Below are positions 10,043 through 23,119 of a stretch of DNA of 64,000 nucleotides, in pieces (position 1 is the stretch's first letter; the number at the start of each line of letters is the position of its first letter). Source of the stretch: Boesenbergia rotunda (lineage: Eukaryota; Streptophyta; Magnoliopsida; Zingiberales; Zingiberaceae). The DNA is taken from assembly GCA_024364735.1 (NCBI GenBank), contig JAGFNQ010000853.1:334749-398748 (forward strand). The letters run 5' to 3'. The position numbers were made by a program, and so were the translations under genes. The notes beneath the pieces are model-generated. The model searched no databases. It was not told the origin of the DNA and worked only from the letters and a program-made list of their open reading frames with translations.

Positions 10043-12362
10043 ATTTGTGGCCCAGTATTCTAGCCGCACAGATAGGTGCATTTTTTCTCCACTCGGGGAG
10101 ATCATCAGAATGTCAATTCCACTTCCCAACCGAGCTGACGAGCCATCCACATATATCTGCCATGCCTCTTCAATTTCGTCCAAATGCAACTCGCTTAAGA
10201 AATCAGTTAGAGCCTGGGCCTTGATAGCTGGTCGAGGCTGGTACTGAATATCATATTCGCTCAGCTCGGTGGTCCACTTAATCAATTGCCCAGATGCTTC
10301 AGGATTTGAGGCCACTCGGCCTAGGTTGCTGTTCGTCAACACCACGATAGGATGCGCCAAGAAATAAGGACGAAGCCTCCGAGCACCCAACAACAGCACA
10401 TACATCAATCTCTCGAGTGTCGTATAGCGGCACTCGGCTCCCTTTAATAAATGGGTAAAGAAGTACACGAGCTGCTGCTCAACCACTTCCTGCTTAACCA
10501 GAACCAGGTTGACCGAGTCAGCCGATGCCGCCAAATAAACATACAAAGTCTCCCCGACCTCTAATTTCGCCAACACGGGCAGCTCAGCAAGGTACATCTT
10601 CAGCTCTTCAAATGCCTTGTCACAATCGGCATCCCATTGGAATTTTGTGGCCTTGCGGAGGGTTTTGAAGAAAGGCAACCCTCGTTCTGCCGATCGGGAA
10701 ATAAACCGAGATAGGGCAGTGATTCGCCCGACAAGCCGCTGGGCCTCCCGTAGATTCTGAGGCGGGGGCATATCCAGTATAGCCTTGACCTTGCCCAGGT
10801 TGGCTTCTATGCCCCGCTCAGTCACAATGTAGCCCAAGAATTTGCCCCTTCGAGCACCAATAAGGCACTTGGATGGGTTCAGCTTGAGCCCATACCTCCA
10901 CAGCGTCCGGCAGGTTTCTTCAACATCCGCCACCAAATCTTCAGCTCGGGCAGACTTGATGAGGATATCATCGACATATACTTCCACATTTCTCCCAATC
11001 TGGGACCGAAAAACTTTATTCATCATACGCTGGTAGGTGGCTCCAGCGTTCTTCAATCTAAACGGCATGACGGTGTAGCAGTAAGTGTCATCTACCGTGA
11101 TGAAGCTAACCTTTTCTTGATCCTCGGCGGCCAGGGGCACTTGATGATACCCTTGGTAAGCGTCCATCATAGAGATGAACTCACTACCCGCTGTCGAGTC
11201 CACCATCTGATCAATCTGACGTAGGGGGTAGCAATCTTTCGGGCAAGCCTTGTTGAGGTCCCGAAAGTTGATGCAGATCCGCCACCTGTTGCCCGACTTG
11301 GGTACCAGCACCACATTGGCCAACCAGGCTAAAAATTGTACCTCCCTGATGTGCCCTGCCTCCGTCAGTCTCTCGATCTCAGCCCTGATCACCTTGTTTT
11401 GCTCGGTGCTGAAGTCCCGCTTCCTTTGCTTCATGAGCCAAGCATAGGGATATACATGGAGGCGGTGCTCTGCCACCTCCGGTCGGACACCTCTCAGCTC
11501 TTTGACTGACCAGGCGAAGACATCCTGGTTCCGAGCTAAACAGTCCAGCAGGGGCTTCATCAGCTCCTCTGGCAATCCTGTGGCGATCTTGACTCGGGAT
11601 TCCTCCCGATCAGGGAGGAGCTGCACCTCCTCTTTGTCCACGTGCAACTCAGCCCAAGGAAAAGCCTAAACCATGTTGCAATCAGGGAAGGGACGGGGGG
11701 CCTTGCGATTGTCTACGTGAACATCGTCCACGTAGCACCTCCAGGCTACCTTTTAGTCACCCCTGACTTCTCCTACCTGGTCCCCGACTGGGAATTTAAC
11801 CTTCAGGTAGAAGGTGGAGGCGACAACCCGGAACTCATTGAGGGTGGGTAGGCCCAGAATGGCATTATAGGACGAAGGGGCATCCACCACCAAGAAGGTG
11901 GACCACCTAGTCCTCTTAAGTTGCTCCTCACCCAGGGATATGGCCAACCGAATCTGGCCAATGGGCTGCACCGGGTTTCCCGTGAAGCCAAACAATGGGG
12001 TAGCAACTAGTTCCAACTGGGACTTTTCAATCTGGAGCTGGTCAAACACTCTCTTGTAGAGTATATTGACCGAGCTGCCAGTGTCCACGATGGTGCGGTG
12101 GACTTGATAATTAGCGATGACGGCGGTGATGACCAGCGCGTCATCGTGAGGAACTTCCAACCCCTGAAAATCTTGGGGCCTGAAGCTGATTTGTGGCCCT
12201 TCTGCCTGGGCCAGACTAGTGCCGACTTGATGGATCTCCAGTCGACGCACTTGGGCCTTCCGAACACGGTGGGAATCTTCTCCCGTGGGTCCACCCGAGA
12301 TGACATGTACGCCTCCTCGGATGACATTCTGCTGATTGGTCTTCTTCCATCTCCTCATCCAC
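10043..12362 (-). pseudogene. Tat-type Gypsy pol, 5' part: PR-RT-RNH-aRNH
   Basis: Read right to left on the minus strand. Protease: IVDTGSSVNILY near 12080-12045. RT: MPFRLKNAGATYQ and the catalytic YVDD (near 10970). First RNase H: decayed, with LVYFF and RYTTLE. Then the start of a second, archaeal-type RNase H (WQIYVDGSSA). A second RNase H after the first is characteristic of the Tat/Ogre/Retand group. Stops at 11753-11755 and about 11668 break the PR-RT link. The protein runs into the end of element 1's LTR at 10042, so integrase and the 3' LTR are absent. On the right the frame continues across element 2 into the gag at 23120-24328. Confidence 0.85.
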
Positions 12363-15300
12363 TATAACGACCCCGAAAATTTTCTTAATATTTTCTTTAA
12401 AATAATGAGCATGTCTAGATAATTTTCCGAGGGACCTAAAAATATTAGTACGAACCTTAGCCTAGAAATCCAGGATTTTCTCATTTAAATTGAGAAACTA
12501 AGTACTAATGGGCCTTATATGGGCTTCCTAGTACCATGATTATTGGTGAATTTTAGGTAGAATTTAATTTAAAAATAAATAGATTTTAACTAGAAATATT
12601 AGCATGATTATGAGTGAGTTTTAGGGGAATTTTTGAAATAAAATAAAAAAATGGGTGCATGCACTAAGGATTGAACCATGGACCTCTTGTACCACCATGC
12701 ATGCACTAACCAATTCACCTAGCAAGGGAGTGCTATGAGGGAATGAAGTGGATTTTTGTTAAGGCTAAAGAAAGTGAAGAGTCACCATGAGAGGAGGCAC
12801 CATGTCTCTTCACTTGCCCCTCTTCATTGTGTATAAATGAGAGATAACTTAACACCTAAGAGTTATTCCTCTTCTCGTCATCCACCAAGCCCTTTCTCTT
12901 CTCCTTCTTCCTTCTTCTAGCCAAACCCCATAGGAGGGGTTTTCCTTGGAAAAAGTTCACAAGAAGTCCTCTCCTTCAAGATCCAAGGTTTTTGTTCAAG
13001 GTTACAAAGGCTAGAGGTGGTCAAAAGGCAACAAGGTCTTCATCCTTCTCCCAAATCTAAGGTCTAAAACCAAGATAATCTAAGGTAAGACTCCCTCACC
13101 TGTGGTATAATAGCTTTCCTTGAAGTTATCATAATATGAAGTTTATTTGGGATCTTATGTTGGAAAAAAGGTCATGAACCCTAACCCTAGGGTTTCGGTC
13201 ACCATGGGTTTTGGGTCCAAGGTGATGTTAAAAATCTCACTTATGCTTTCTAATGTTCTCTTATGATGTATAAAGAATAAAATAGGATTTGGAGAATTTT
13301 TGGTGTACCCTAATACCCTTTAGGGTTTCGGCCACCACCATGTTTTCATGGTTGAGGTTTAGATCTAACTCTTCAAGCAAGCTTCTTATGTTTCCTCATG
13401 TTACAAGGGGATTAATGGTGATTGATATGAATTTTTACAAGCCTTGTGACCCTTGTAGGGTTTCGGCCAAGATGAGAAGTTGGGCTAAAAGTTAGGGTTT
13501 ACTTCAAGTATGGGTTCCAAAGGCCCCTATGGTATGGTATGGTTGGTGTTTAATGGTTAATTGGTAACTTTATGAAATGTTTTCCATGTACCCATGGCCT
13601 TGTAAGGTTTCGGCCAACCCTAGAAAGTAGGGCTAAAAGTTAGGGTGAACCCTAATCATGAGCCCTAATGGCTTCCTATGGTCTTATGGGTAAGGTATGG
13701 TTGTTTCTTTTCCTTATGCTACCTTACATGTCATTTGAATGATGGAACCCTCCCTTACATGTTTCGGCCAAGCCATGTAAATGGGGTTTAGGTGGAGTTA
13801 GGGTTTGAAGAATGATGGTTTATGGCTCATTATGATGTATATATAAAGGTTCAAGCATGTGGTAGAAATTATGTTACCTATAACCCTAACCTTAAGTACT
13901 ATGTTTCATGTTGTATGTTCATGTTAGATGTCATGCTTAATAGGGTTTATTCATGAATGTCTTATGTTCTATGTCATGCACTTAGATAGTATGTAGCATG
14001 TTTAGAGAAGTCCTACCTATGCATGCTTGTGATGGATATCATGCTTCTGTATGAAATGCAATGCTTACCTTATGTATCATGATCATGCAAGCTCTATGGA
14101 TTAGGATAATGGTCTATGTAAACATGTCATGTTTAATGAATATAATGCAATACTTACCTTATATGCCATGATCATGAAAGCACTATGAACAAGAATGATA
14201 TTTTATGTAAGCATGTCATGTTTATGAATGAAGTTAATGCAAGCACTATGAACAAGAATGATGTTTTATGTAAGCATGCCATGTTTTATGAATAAAGATG
14301 CATGCCATGTTTTATGAATGAAGATAATGCTCATGCCTTTAAGGCATCATGATGCTATGCATTAAGTATGAACAATGAAAGGTCAAGTATGCTTTATGTC
14401 ATGCTTCATGTAACAAAGCTATGTTATGTCTAAGTATGCTATGAATGTCTTATGAATAATGAAGCATGGAAAGTTATGCTACTTTATGAATGAGCTTGTA
14501 CCGGACCGAAGTATGGGTCCAAGGGATGGGCACCTTAAGAACGCCCCGGTTCTGGACTACCGACTATGCTGTCCACGGTTCTGGGACTACCGAAGCTGTC
14601 CAACAGGGATGGACAACTTAAGAACGCCCCGGTTCTGGACTACCGACTATGCTGTCCACGGTTCTGGGACTACCATAGTTGTCCTTACTCTAGTAGGTCG
14701 AGACTAGCTACCTCGTATTTACTTAGGGATGCGCGCACATGATGTATGTATGTGGTACAAGCCGGGGACCCCAATGATGTGATGATTATGTTTAAGTATT
14801 TAAAAGTATGATTTTAAAAGTTAAGCATCCTTATGTATATGCATTCAACTCATGCATTCATTCATGTTATGCATTATGCCATGATAGTGATGTTTTATGC
14901 TGATGTTTCATGTTAAGAAATATGAATGACAGTAAACGATTTATGTTTAAGTTTATGTTAAGAAGATGCCATATGCTATGTTAGAAATCATGCCATGTTA
15001 AGTACATTTATGTTCATGTTTAAGCCATGTATTATGCCATGTTAAGTATACTTATGTTTATGTTTATGTCATGTATCATGCTATATTAAGTTTATGTATG
15101 TTTATGTTTATGTCATGTATCATGCCATGTTAAGTGATGTATGTTTATGTTTATACCATGTATCATGCTATGTTAAGTTTATGTATGTTTATGTTTATGC
15201 CATGTATCATGCCATGTTATGTTTATTTATGTTTATGTTCATGTCATGTGTTATGTCATGTTAAGTGTATTTTATGTTCATGCACTATGTGAGAACTATG

Positions 15301-15798
15301 TCAGGCTAAATGATTTTAGATGCATATGTCCTATGTAGAGCATCAAGTTATGTTAATGTTTCATGTGCTTATGATTAAGTGATGAATGATTTTAGTGAGT
15401 AGGAAAGAGTCTTACTAAGTCTATGTGCTTATAGTCTTATTTTCCTTATACCGCAGATCACGCAAGGGGACAATAAGGAAGCAGCAGGAGGGCAAGAATA
15501 TGTGTGTGGTAGTGACTTGGCCAAGAAATAATATATTACGAGTCTTATGCTAAACTTTATATTTGCTACGTATGTGCTTAAATGATGACTTATGTGACGT
15601 TATGACATGATGTTAAGTACGACATGATATGATGCTAAGTATGAAGTTAATATGCTAGGTTCCCATGCCATTATGTTAGGAATGGTAGTTAGGTGCATGT
15701 ATGTGTAAATTTAAAGTTATTCCGCTGCATTATGATGTTCACATGCCCTACCTATGTTAACGTAATGCCGCTATATGAAAAAAAAAGCGGGCGTTACA
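12363..15798 (+). repeat. 5' LTR of element 2 (3436 bp)
   Basis: It begins TATAACGACCCC (the 3' copy has the canonical TGTAACAACCC) and ends GGGCGTTACA. Contents: antisense tRNA-like segment (12662-12725); inverted repeat GTGAAGAG/CTCTTCAC at 12768-12813; TATAAAT at 12832-12838; five TTTCGG(C/T)CA blocks near 13193, 13323, 13458, 13607 and 13762; a two-copy block of about 120 bp (14500-14695); and an array of ATGCCATGTATCATGCC-like words (about 14980-15260). The first G of TG has become A, a transition expected from deaminated methyl-cytosine. Confidence 0.9.
12662..12725 (-). other. Antisense tRNA-like segment in LTR
   Basis: On the minus strand this is the homologue of 33102-33165, with an AGGTGAATTGGTTAGTGCA D-arm-like box and a GGTTCAATCC B-box. 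In this copy the T-stem has one mismatch (CATGG opposite CCTTA), so it has decayed relative to the 3' LTR copy. Confidence 0.5.
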
Positions 15799-15801
15799 GG
15801 T

Positions 15802-15814
15802 TGGTATCAGAGCC
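15802..15814 (+). other. Primer binding site of element 2, tRNA-iMet type
   Basis: TGGTATCAGAGCC starts three bases after the LTR end. It is a 13-base match to the complement of the initiator tRNA 3' end. Confidence 0.9.
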
Positions 15815-16087
15815 AATTGCCATCTCACTACACACACATCAAGCCTTCTTCCTGCCGCTTCCAAGTAAGTACATCTCTGCATATCTTATGATAGTAAGCA
15901 CTTTTAGGATACTTTACGATTTTAGAATATGCAAGTATGAACGATGTTTTATGATGAAAAGTACTGTAGGATATGTAACTATGAACGATATTTTATTTCC
16001 TTTTATGAATCAAATGCTTAGAGTGATATAGGGGTAGAGAAAAAAAAAACTGATATTGGCCATACTTGTCTTTGGTGAAGAAAAAGC

Positions 16088-17375
16088 ATGGCTAGAAGAC
16101 AGAGTAACCGACTTAACGAGACAACTCCATCGCCTGACCTGATGCAATTAGTAACCCAGCTCCAGCGTCAAGTTACTGAGCAGTAGCAAACCATTAATAC
16201 CTTGATGAACCAGCAAGAAAATTCCACTACTCCACCAGTGAACCAAACCGCTATACCCGTTGCGCCCACAGTTACGCAAAACCCTCCGACAGGCTTGACC
16301 ACTGTAGCACGTCAAGAGGCTTATCTGATCCAGTGGTTAAGGCTGAAACAGGAAAATTTCTTGGGTGCTGGCGAACCGTGGGACGCCCAAGCGTGGTTCA
16401 AGACAGTGGAAAGTATAATGGAGCTGCTAGACTGGCCGGAGCATGAGAAGATCAAGTGTGCATCATTCTGCCTTTCTGGAGATGCCAGAATGTGGTGGGA
16501 GAGGGTCAAGGCCAAAAGACATGTGAACCAGATGACGTGGTCGGACTTCGAGTCGGAGTTCTTCGAGGAATTCTTCAACATGCGTGTCACCAACAAACAT
16601 TACGATGAGTTCACGGAATTTCGATAGGGTGACCTCTCGGTTAATGAAGCCGTGAAGAAATTCAATCGACTAGCTCGCCTATGCCCCGAGCTGGTCCGCA
16701 CTGAGAAAGAAAGGGTCCGACTTATGCTGAAGATGTTGCGGCCCGAAATAGCTCTGAACGTGACCGGCGGAGTTAACCAACCGCAGACCGCCGAGGAGCT
16801 GTTTAGTAGTGCCCTACTCACTGAGCACTATCTAAACAATATCGATCAACAAAGGAAGGCGCTAAATGAAAGAGGGCAAAAACCCCAGGGCGCCAATAAC
16901 AACTGGAAGGGGAGACCAGAGTGGTAAACGGAAGCCATGGAACAACCCTCAAGGAGGCCCAGCAAATAAACAGGCCAAGCCTATCCTGTGCGCGACATGC
17001 TGAAAAAGGCACCCCGGGGAATGCCGAAGAGGTACGAATCGGTGCTTCACCTGTGGAGTGGAAGGACATATGGCGGCTTACTGTCATACCAAGAGTCAGA
17101 CACCTTCCCAACAACTCGTCCAGTACCAAGGTGCCCCAGCGAAACTACACTATATGCAAGCTGAGCTGGAAGGTATCCCGATGCTGGAGGCCCAACCGAC
17201 TATGACGAATGCCAAGGTTTTCTTGGTTACCAAGGAGGACGCTGTGGAAGCTTCTACGGTTGTCACAGGTCAGATACTTATTTTCAGTCAGTACGCTACT
17301 GCATTATTTGATACTGGGGCAACGCACTCGTTCATTTCTGTGGTATATACCAAGAAGAGCACGCCGAGCACCTGA
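16088..17375 (+). pseudogene. gag and protease N-part of element 2
   Basis: The start is taken at ATGGCTAGAAGACAG (16088), the same initiation context as element 1's gag remnant. Capsid motifs are WPEHEKIKCASF and WWERVKAKRH, continuing after a stop at 16625-16627 with NEAVKKFNRLARLCPELV. A CAG-to-TAG stop lies at 16184-16186. A frame change between 16927 and 17058 leads to a CCHC knuckle whose visible part is GVEGHMAAYC. The protease active site DTGATHSFIS follows near 17311-17340. The frame then jumps directly into the RT thumb (HAEHLR), so the protease C-terminus and the RT palm are deleted. Confidence 0.85.
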
Positions 17376-19645
17376 GGATAGTCTTACAGATTCTTCGGGA
17401 AAAGCAACTGTACGCAAAATTCTCCAAATGTGAGTTATGGCTCGACCAAATAGGCTTTTTGGGCCATATCATTTCCAAAGATGGGGTTATGGTAAATCCA
17501 ACCAAGATTGAAGCTGTGAATAACTGGAACCGGCCAAAGAACGCCAGCGAAATCAGAAATTTCCTTGGGCTGGCAGGCTATTATCGAAAATTTGTAGAGG
17601 ACTTCTCGAGGATTGCAGCCCCTTTAACGACTCTCACCCGGAAGGATAAGAAGTATGAATGGACGGAAAACTGTGAAAGGAGTTTCTTAGAACTAAAAAG
17701 GAGACTTACAAGCGCTCTAATCCTTACCCTTCCAGAATGTAATCAAAGCTTCGACATGTATAGCGATGCCTCCAAACTGGGACTTGGAGCTGTACTTATG
17801 CAGAATGGAAAGGTTATTGCCTACACCTCTAGACAACTCAAGGAACATGAACAGAATTACCCCACTCATGATCTGGAACTGGCCGCGGTGGTCTTCGCTC
17901 TTAAGATATGGAGGCATTATCTGTATGGAGCGCAGTGTAGGATTTATACAGACCACCAGAGTCTGCGATATTTCTTCACTCAGAAAGACCTGAATATGAG
18001 ACAACGCCGATGGCTTGAGTTGGTGAAGGACTACGACTACGAGATCTTCTACCATCCAGGGAAGGCAAACAAAGTGGCCGATGCACTCAGCCGGAAGTCA
18101 AGTGCCACCTTGATGTCCATATCTATATTACCCCGACCACTCGAAAGAGAAATTATGAATTTTGGAGTCGAGGTCATCTCCGGACGGCTTTCCACCATGA
18201 CGATATCACCCAAGCTGTTTGAGGGCATATTGGAAAAACAAAATGGTGATCTGAGTCTTCGGAGAATCAAACAGGAGATTCTAGAAGGAAAGGGCGATGA
18301 TTTTCGAATCGCCGACGGGGGAGTACTCTACCTTGGGGATCGTCTATGTATTCCTAATGATCCGGAGCTTCGAAGGGAGATACTGGCAGAAGCTCACGGA
18401 ACGCCTTATTCGATGCATCCAGGATCCACCAAAATGTATCAAGATCTGAAGGAGAAGTTTTGGTGGTCCGGTATGAAGAGGGATGTGGCTCAGCATGTTA
18501 GTACTTGCATGACTTGCCAGCAAGTAAAAGCAGAACACCAGCAACCCGGAGGAGTTCTGCAGCCACTCGCGATTCCAGAGTGGAAGTGGGAAGACATCTC
18601 TATGGACTTTATTTCAGGACTTCCCAGGACTACGAATGGATATGATGCGATTTGGGTAATTGTGGACAGGCTGACGAAGTCTGCTCACTTCCTGGCAATC
18701 AAGATGACTTATTCAATTGAGCAACTGGCTCAATTATATGTTAAGGAGATAATCAGACTTCATGGAGTTCCTAAGACCATCATCTCAGATAGGGATGGTT
18801 GCTTTACTTCGCATTTTTGGGAGTGTGTTCAGAAGTCTCTCGACACTAAATTACGATTTAGCACCGCCTTTCACCCTCAGACCGACGGGCAAACCGAACG
18901 AGTGAATCAAGTACTAGAGGACATGTTGCGGGCTTGTGCCTTGGATTTCAAAGGGAGCAGGTGTCGATATCTAAGTTTAGCGGAATTCGCTTACAACAAT
19001 AGCTACCAAGCTACTATCGGAATGACACCTTATGAAGCTTTGTACGAGAGGAGATGTAGGTCTCCGATCTGTTGGTACGAAGGTGGTGAAAAGAAGGAAA
19101 TGGGGCTCACAACGGATGTCATCGACAGCACCACCCGAGCTATACAGAATATTCGACAACGGATAGAAGTTGCTCAGAGCCGGCAGAAGAGTTATGCAGA
19201 TGTCCGGCGTAGACCACTGGAATTTAATGTTGGAGATTTGGTGTTCCTCAAAGTGGCTCCTATGAAAGGGGTGACAAGATTTGGGAGGAAAGGAAAACTA
19301 AGTCCGCGTTATGTGGGGTCGTACCTGATTCTGAAAAGAGTCAGTAAGGTGGCATATGAGCTAGAGCTGCCTCCAGAGATGTCAGCTATCCATAAGGTGT
19401 TCCACGTGTCAATGCTTAAAAAGTGTATCCCAAATATGGATCGAGTGATCGAGCCACAGACAGTACAAGTTCAAGGGGACCTAAGTTATGAAAGCAGACC
19501 GATCCAGATCTTGGATCGGGAAGTCAAGAAGCTAAGGAGTAAGGAGGTACCCTTAGTCAAGGTCTTATGGCAAAGTCAACGGTTAGAGGAAGCTACCTGG
19601 GAACGCGAGGACGAGATGAGGCGCAAGTACCCGAAGCTATTTTAA
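17355..19645 (+). pseudogene. pol of element 2: RT thumb-RNH-IN-chromodomain, RT core missing
   Basis: The sequence resumes at HAEHLRIVLQIL, which in element 1 lies just after the FIDD catalytic box, so fingers, palm and active site are absent. From 17459 one uninterrupted 728-codon frame carries the connection (LAGYYRKFVEDF), RNase H (MYSDASKLGLG, YTDHQSLRYF), the integrase zinc finger (HPGSTK, CMTCQ), the catalytic core (MDFISGL, ISDRDGCFTS, TDGQTERVNQ), GSYLILKRV (GPY/F-like, P changed to S) and a chromodomain-like C-terminus (LVKVLW, EEATWE). The long intact frame next to a deleted RT suggests that the deletion is recent, or that the element is mobilised in trans. Confidence 0.9.
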
Positions 19646-19663
19646 GTTCGAGGACAAACTTTT

Positions 19664-19679
19664 AAGAGGTATGGGGGAT
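19664..19679 (+). other. Polypurine tract of element 2
   Basis: AAGAGGTATGGGGGAT directly precedes the 3' LTR start TGTAACAACCC and lies 19 bases after the pol stop. Confidence 0.85.
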
Positions 19680-22600
19680 TGTAACAACCCGGAAAATTTT
19701 CTTAATATTTTCTTTAAAATAATGAGCATGTCTAGATAATTTTCCGAGGGACCTAAAAATATTAGTAAGAACCTTAGCCTAGAAATCCATGATTTTCTTA
19801 TTTAAATTGAGAAACTAAGTACTAATGGGCCTTATATGGGCTTCCTAGTACCATGATTATTGGTGAATTTTAGGTAGAATTTAATATAAAAATAAATAGA
19901 TTTTAACTAGGAATATTAGCATGATTATGGGTGAGTTTTAGGGGAATTTTCGAAATAAAATAAAAATAAAATAAAAAAATGGGTGCATGCACCAAGGATT
20001 GAACCTTGGACCTCTTGTACCACCATGCATGCACTAACCAATTCACCTAGAAAGGGAGTGCTATGAGGGACTGAAGTGGATTTTTGTTAAGGTTAAAGGA
20101 AGTGAAGAGTCACCATGAGAGGAGGCACCATGTCTCTTCACTTGCCCCTCTTCATTGTGTATAAATGAGAGATAACTTAACACCTAAGAGTTATTCCTCT
20201 TCTCGTCATCCACCAAGCCCTTTCTCTTCTCCTTCTTCCTCCTTCTAGCAGAACCCCATAGGAGGGGGTTTCCTTGGAAAAAGTTCACAAGAAGTCCTCT
20301 CCTTCAAGATCCAAGGTTTTTGTTCAAGGTTACAAAGGCTAGAGGTGGTCAAAAGGCAACAAGGTCTTCATCCTTCTCCCAAATCTAAGGTCTAAAACCA
20401 AGATAATCTAAGGTAAGACTCCCTCACCTGTGGTATAATAGCTTTCCTTGAAGTTATCATAATATGAAGTTTATTTGGGATCTTATGTTGGAAAAAAGGT
20501 CATGAACCCTAACCCTAGGGTTTTGGCCACCATGGGTTTTGGGTCCAAGGTGATGTTAAAAATTTCACTTATGCTTTCTAATGTTCTCTTATGATGTATA
20601 AAGAATAAAATAGGATTTGGAGAATTTTTTGTGTACCCTAATGCCCTTTAGGGTTTCGGCCACCACCATGTTTTCATGGTTGGGGTTTAGATCTAACTCT
20701 TCAAGCAAGCTTCTTATGTTTCCTCATGTTACAAGGGGATTAATGGTGATTGATATGAATTTTTACAAGCCTTGTGACCCTTGTAGGGTTTCGGCCAAGA
20801 TGAGAAGTTGGGCTAAAAGTTAGGGTTTACTTCAAGTATGGGTTCCAAAGGCCCCTATGGTATGGTATGGTTGGTGTTTAATGGTTAATTGAGAACTTTA
20901 TGAAATGTTTTCCATGTACCCATGGCCTTGTAAGGTTTCGGCCAACCCTAGAAAGTAGGGCTAAAAGTTAGGGTGAACCCTAATCATGAGCCCTAATGGC
21001 TTCCTATGGTCTTATGGGTAAGGTATGGTTGTTTCTTTTTCTTATGCTACCTTACATGTCATTTGAATGATGGAACCCTCCCTTACATGTTTCGGCCAAG
21101 CCATGTAAATGGGGTTTAGGTGGAGTTAGGGTTTGAAGAATGATGGTTTATGGCTCATTATGATGTATATATAAAGGTTCAAATATGTGGTAGAAATTAT
21201 GTTACCTATAACCCTAACCTTAAGTACTATGTTTCATGTTGTATGTTCATGTTAGATGCCATGCTTAATAAGGTTTATTCATTAATGTCTTATGTTCTAT
21301 GTCATGCACTTAGATAGTATGTAGCATGTTTAGAGAAGTCCTACCTATGCATGCTTGTGATGGATACCTGCTTCTGTATGAAATGCAATGCTTACCTTAT
21401 GTATCATGATCATGCAAGCTCTATGGATTAGAATAATGGTCTATGTAAACATGTCATGTTTAATGAATATAATGCAATGCTTACCTTATATGCCATGATC
21501 ATGCAAGCACTATGAACAAGAATGATGTTTTATGTAAGCATGTCATGTTTATGAATGAAGTTAATGCAAGCACTATGAACAAAAATGATGTTTTATGTAA
21601 GCATGTCATGTTTTATGAATAAAGATGCATGCCATGTTTTATGAATGAAGATAATGCTCATGCCTTTAAGGCATCATGATGCTATGCATTAAGTATGAAC
21701 AATGAAAGGTCAAGTATGCTTTATGTCATGCTTCATGTAACAAAGCTATGTTATGTCTAAGTATGCTATGAATGTCTTATGAATGATGAAGCATGTAAAG
21801 TTATGTTACTTTATGAATGGGCTTGTACCGGACCGAAGTATGGGTCCAAGGGATGGGCACCTTAAGAACGCCCCGGTTCTGGACTACCGACTATGCTGTC
21901 CACGGTTCTGGGACTACCGAAGTTGTCCAACAGGGATGGACAACTTAAGAACGCCCCGGTTCTGGACTACCGACTATGCTGTCCACGGTTCTGGGATTAC
22001 CATAGTTGTCCTTACTCTAGTAGGTCGAGACTAGCTACCTCGTATTTACTTAGGGATGCGCGCACATGATGTATATATGTGGTACAAGCCGGGGACCCCA
22101 ATGATGTGATGATTATGTTTAAGTATTTAAAAGTATGATTTTAAAAGTTAAGCATCCTTATGTATATGCATTCAACTCATGCATTCATTTATGTTATGCA
22201 TTATGCCATGATAGTGATGTTTTATGCTGATGTTTCATGTTAAGAAATATGCATGACAGTAAACGATTTATGTTTAAGTTTATGTTAAGAAGATGCCCAT
22301 ATGCTATGTTAGAAATCATGCCATGTTAAGTACATTTATGTTCATGTTTATGCCATGTATCATGCCATGTTAAGTATACTTATGTTTATGTTTATGTCAT
22401 GTATCATGCTATGTTAAGTTTATGTATGTTTATGTTTATGCCATGTATCATGCCATTTTAAGTGATGTATGTTTATGCCATGTATCATGCTTTGTTAAGT
22501 TTATGTATATTTATGTTTATGCCATGTATCATGCCATGTTATGTTTATTTATGTTTATGTTCATGCCATGTGTTATGTCATGTTAAGTGTATTTTATGTT

Positions 22601-23119
22601 CATGCACTATGTGAGAACTATGTCAGGCTAAATGATTTTAGATGCATATGTCCTATGTAGAGCATCAAGTTATGTTAATGTTTCATGTGCTTATGATTAA
22701 GTGATGAATGATTTTAGTGAGTAGGAAAGAGTCTTACTAAGCTTATGTGCTTATAGTCTTATTTTCCTTATACCGCAGATCACGCAAGGGGACAATAAGG
22801 AAGTAGCAGGAGGGCAAGAATATGTGTGTGGTAGTGACTTGGCCAAGAAATAATATATTACGAGTCTTATGCTAAACTTTATATTTGCTACGTATGTGCT
22901 TAAATGATGAATTATGTGACGTTATGACATGATGTTAAGTACGACATGATATAATGCTAAGTATGAAGTTAATATGCTAAGTTCCCATGCCATTATGTTA
23001 GGAATGGTAGTTAGGTGCATGTATGTGTAAGTTTAAAGTTATTCCGCTGTATTATGATGTTCACATGCCCTACCTATGTTAACGTAATGCCGCTTTATGA
23101 AAAAAAAATAGGTGTTACA
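19680..23119 (+). repeat. 3' LTR of element 2 (3440 bp)
   Basis: It is collinear with 12363-15798 throughout and begins with canonical TGTAACAACCC. TATAAAT is at 20160-20166, the GTGAAGAG inverted repeat is just upstream, and the antisense tRNA-like segment is at 19992-20056. It ends AGGTGTTACA where the 5' copy has GGGCGTTACA. An extra AAAATAAAAT unit near 19960 and a 12-bp loss near 22470 are the main indels seen. Confidence 0.92.
19992..20056 (-). other. Antisense tRNA-like segment in LTR
   Basis: On the minus strand the T-arm is complete (CCAAGG, loop TTCAATC, CCTTGG). The A-box-like TAGGTGAATTGGTTAG is about 45 bases upstream of the B-box, the spacing of real tRNAs. No transcript can be inferred from sequence alone. 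Confidence 0.5.

Larger units (their letters stand above)
12363..23119 (+). mobile_element. Gypsy chromovirus element 2, nearly complete, RT-deleted
   Basis: It has two long LTRs (12363-15798 and 19680-23119), an initiator-Met primer site, gag, PR, a pol missing the RT core, and a polypurine tract. It interrupts the minus-strand Tat-type element: gag lies to its right and PR/RT to its left. The flanks TCCAC (12358-12362) and TCCCC (23120-23124) look like a 5-bp target duplication with one change. The two LTRs look about 97-98% alike by eye, so insertion was fairly recent. Coding defects (gag stops, deleted RT palm) make it non-autonomous, although RNase H to chromodomain is one long intact frame. 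Confidence 0.9.

Noticed and set aside
10047..11447. Plus-strand frames opposite the Tat-type pol
   Set aside because: They are antisense shadows of a clear RT/RNase H frame.
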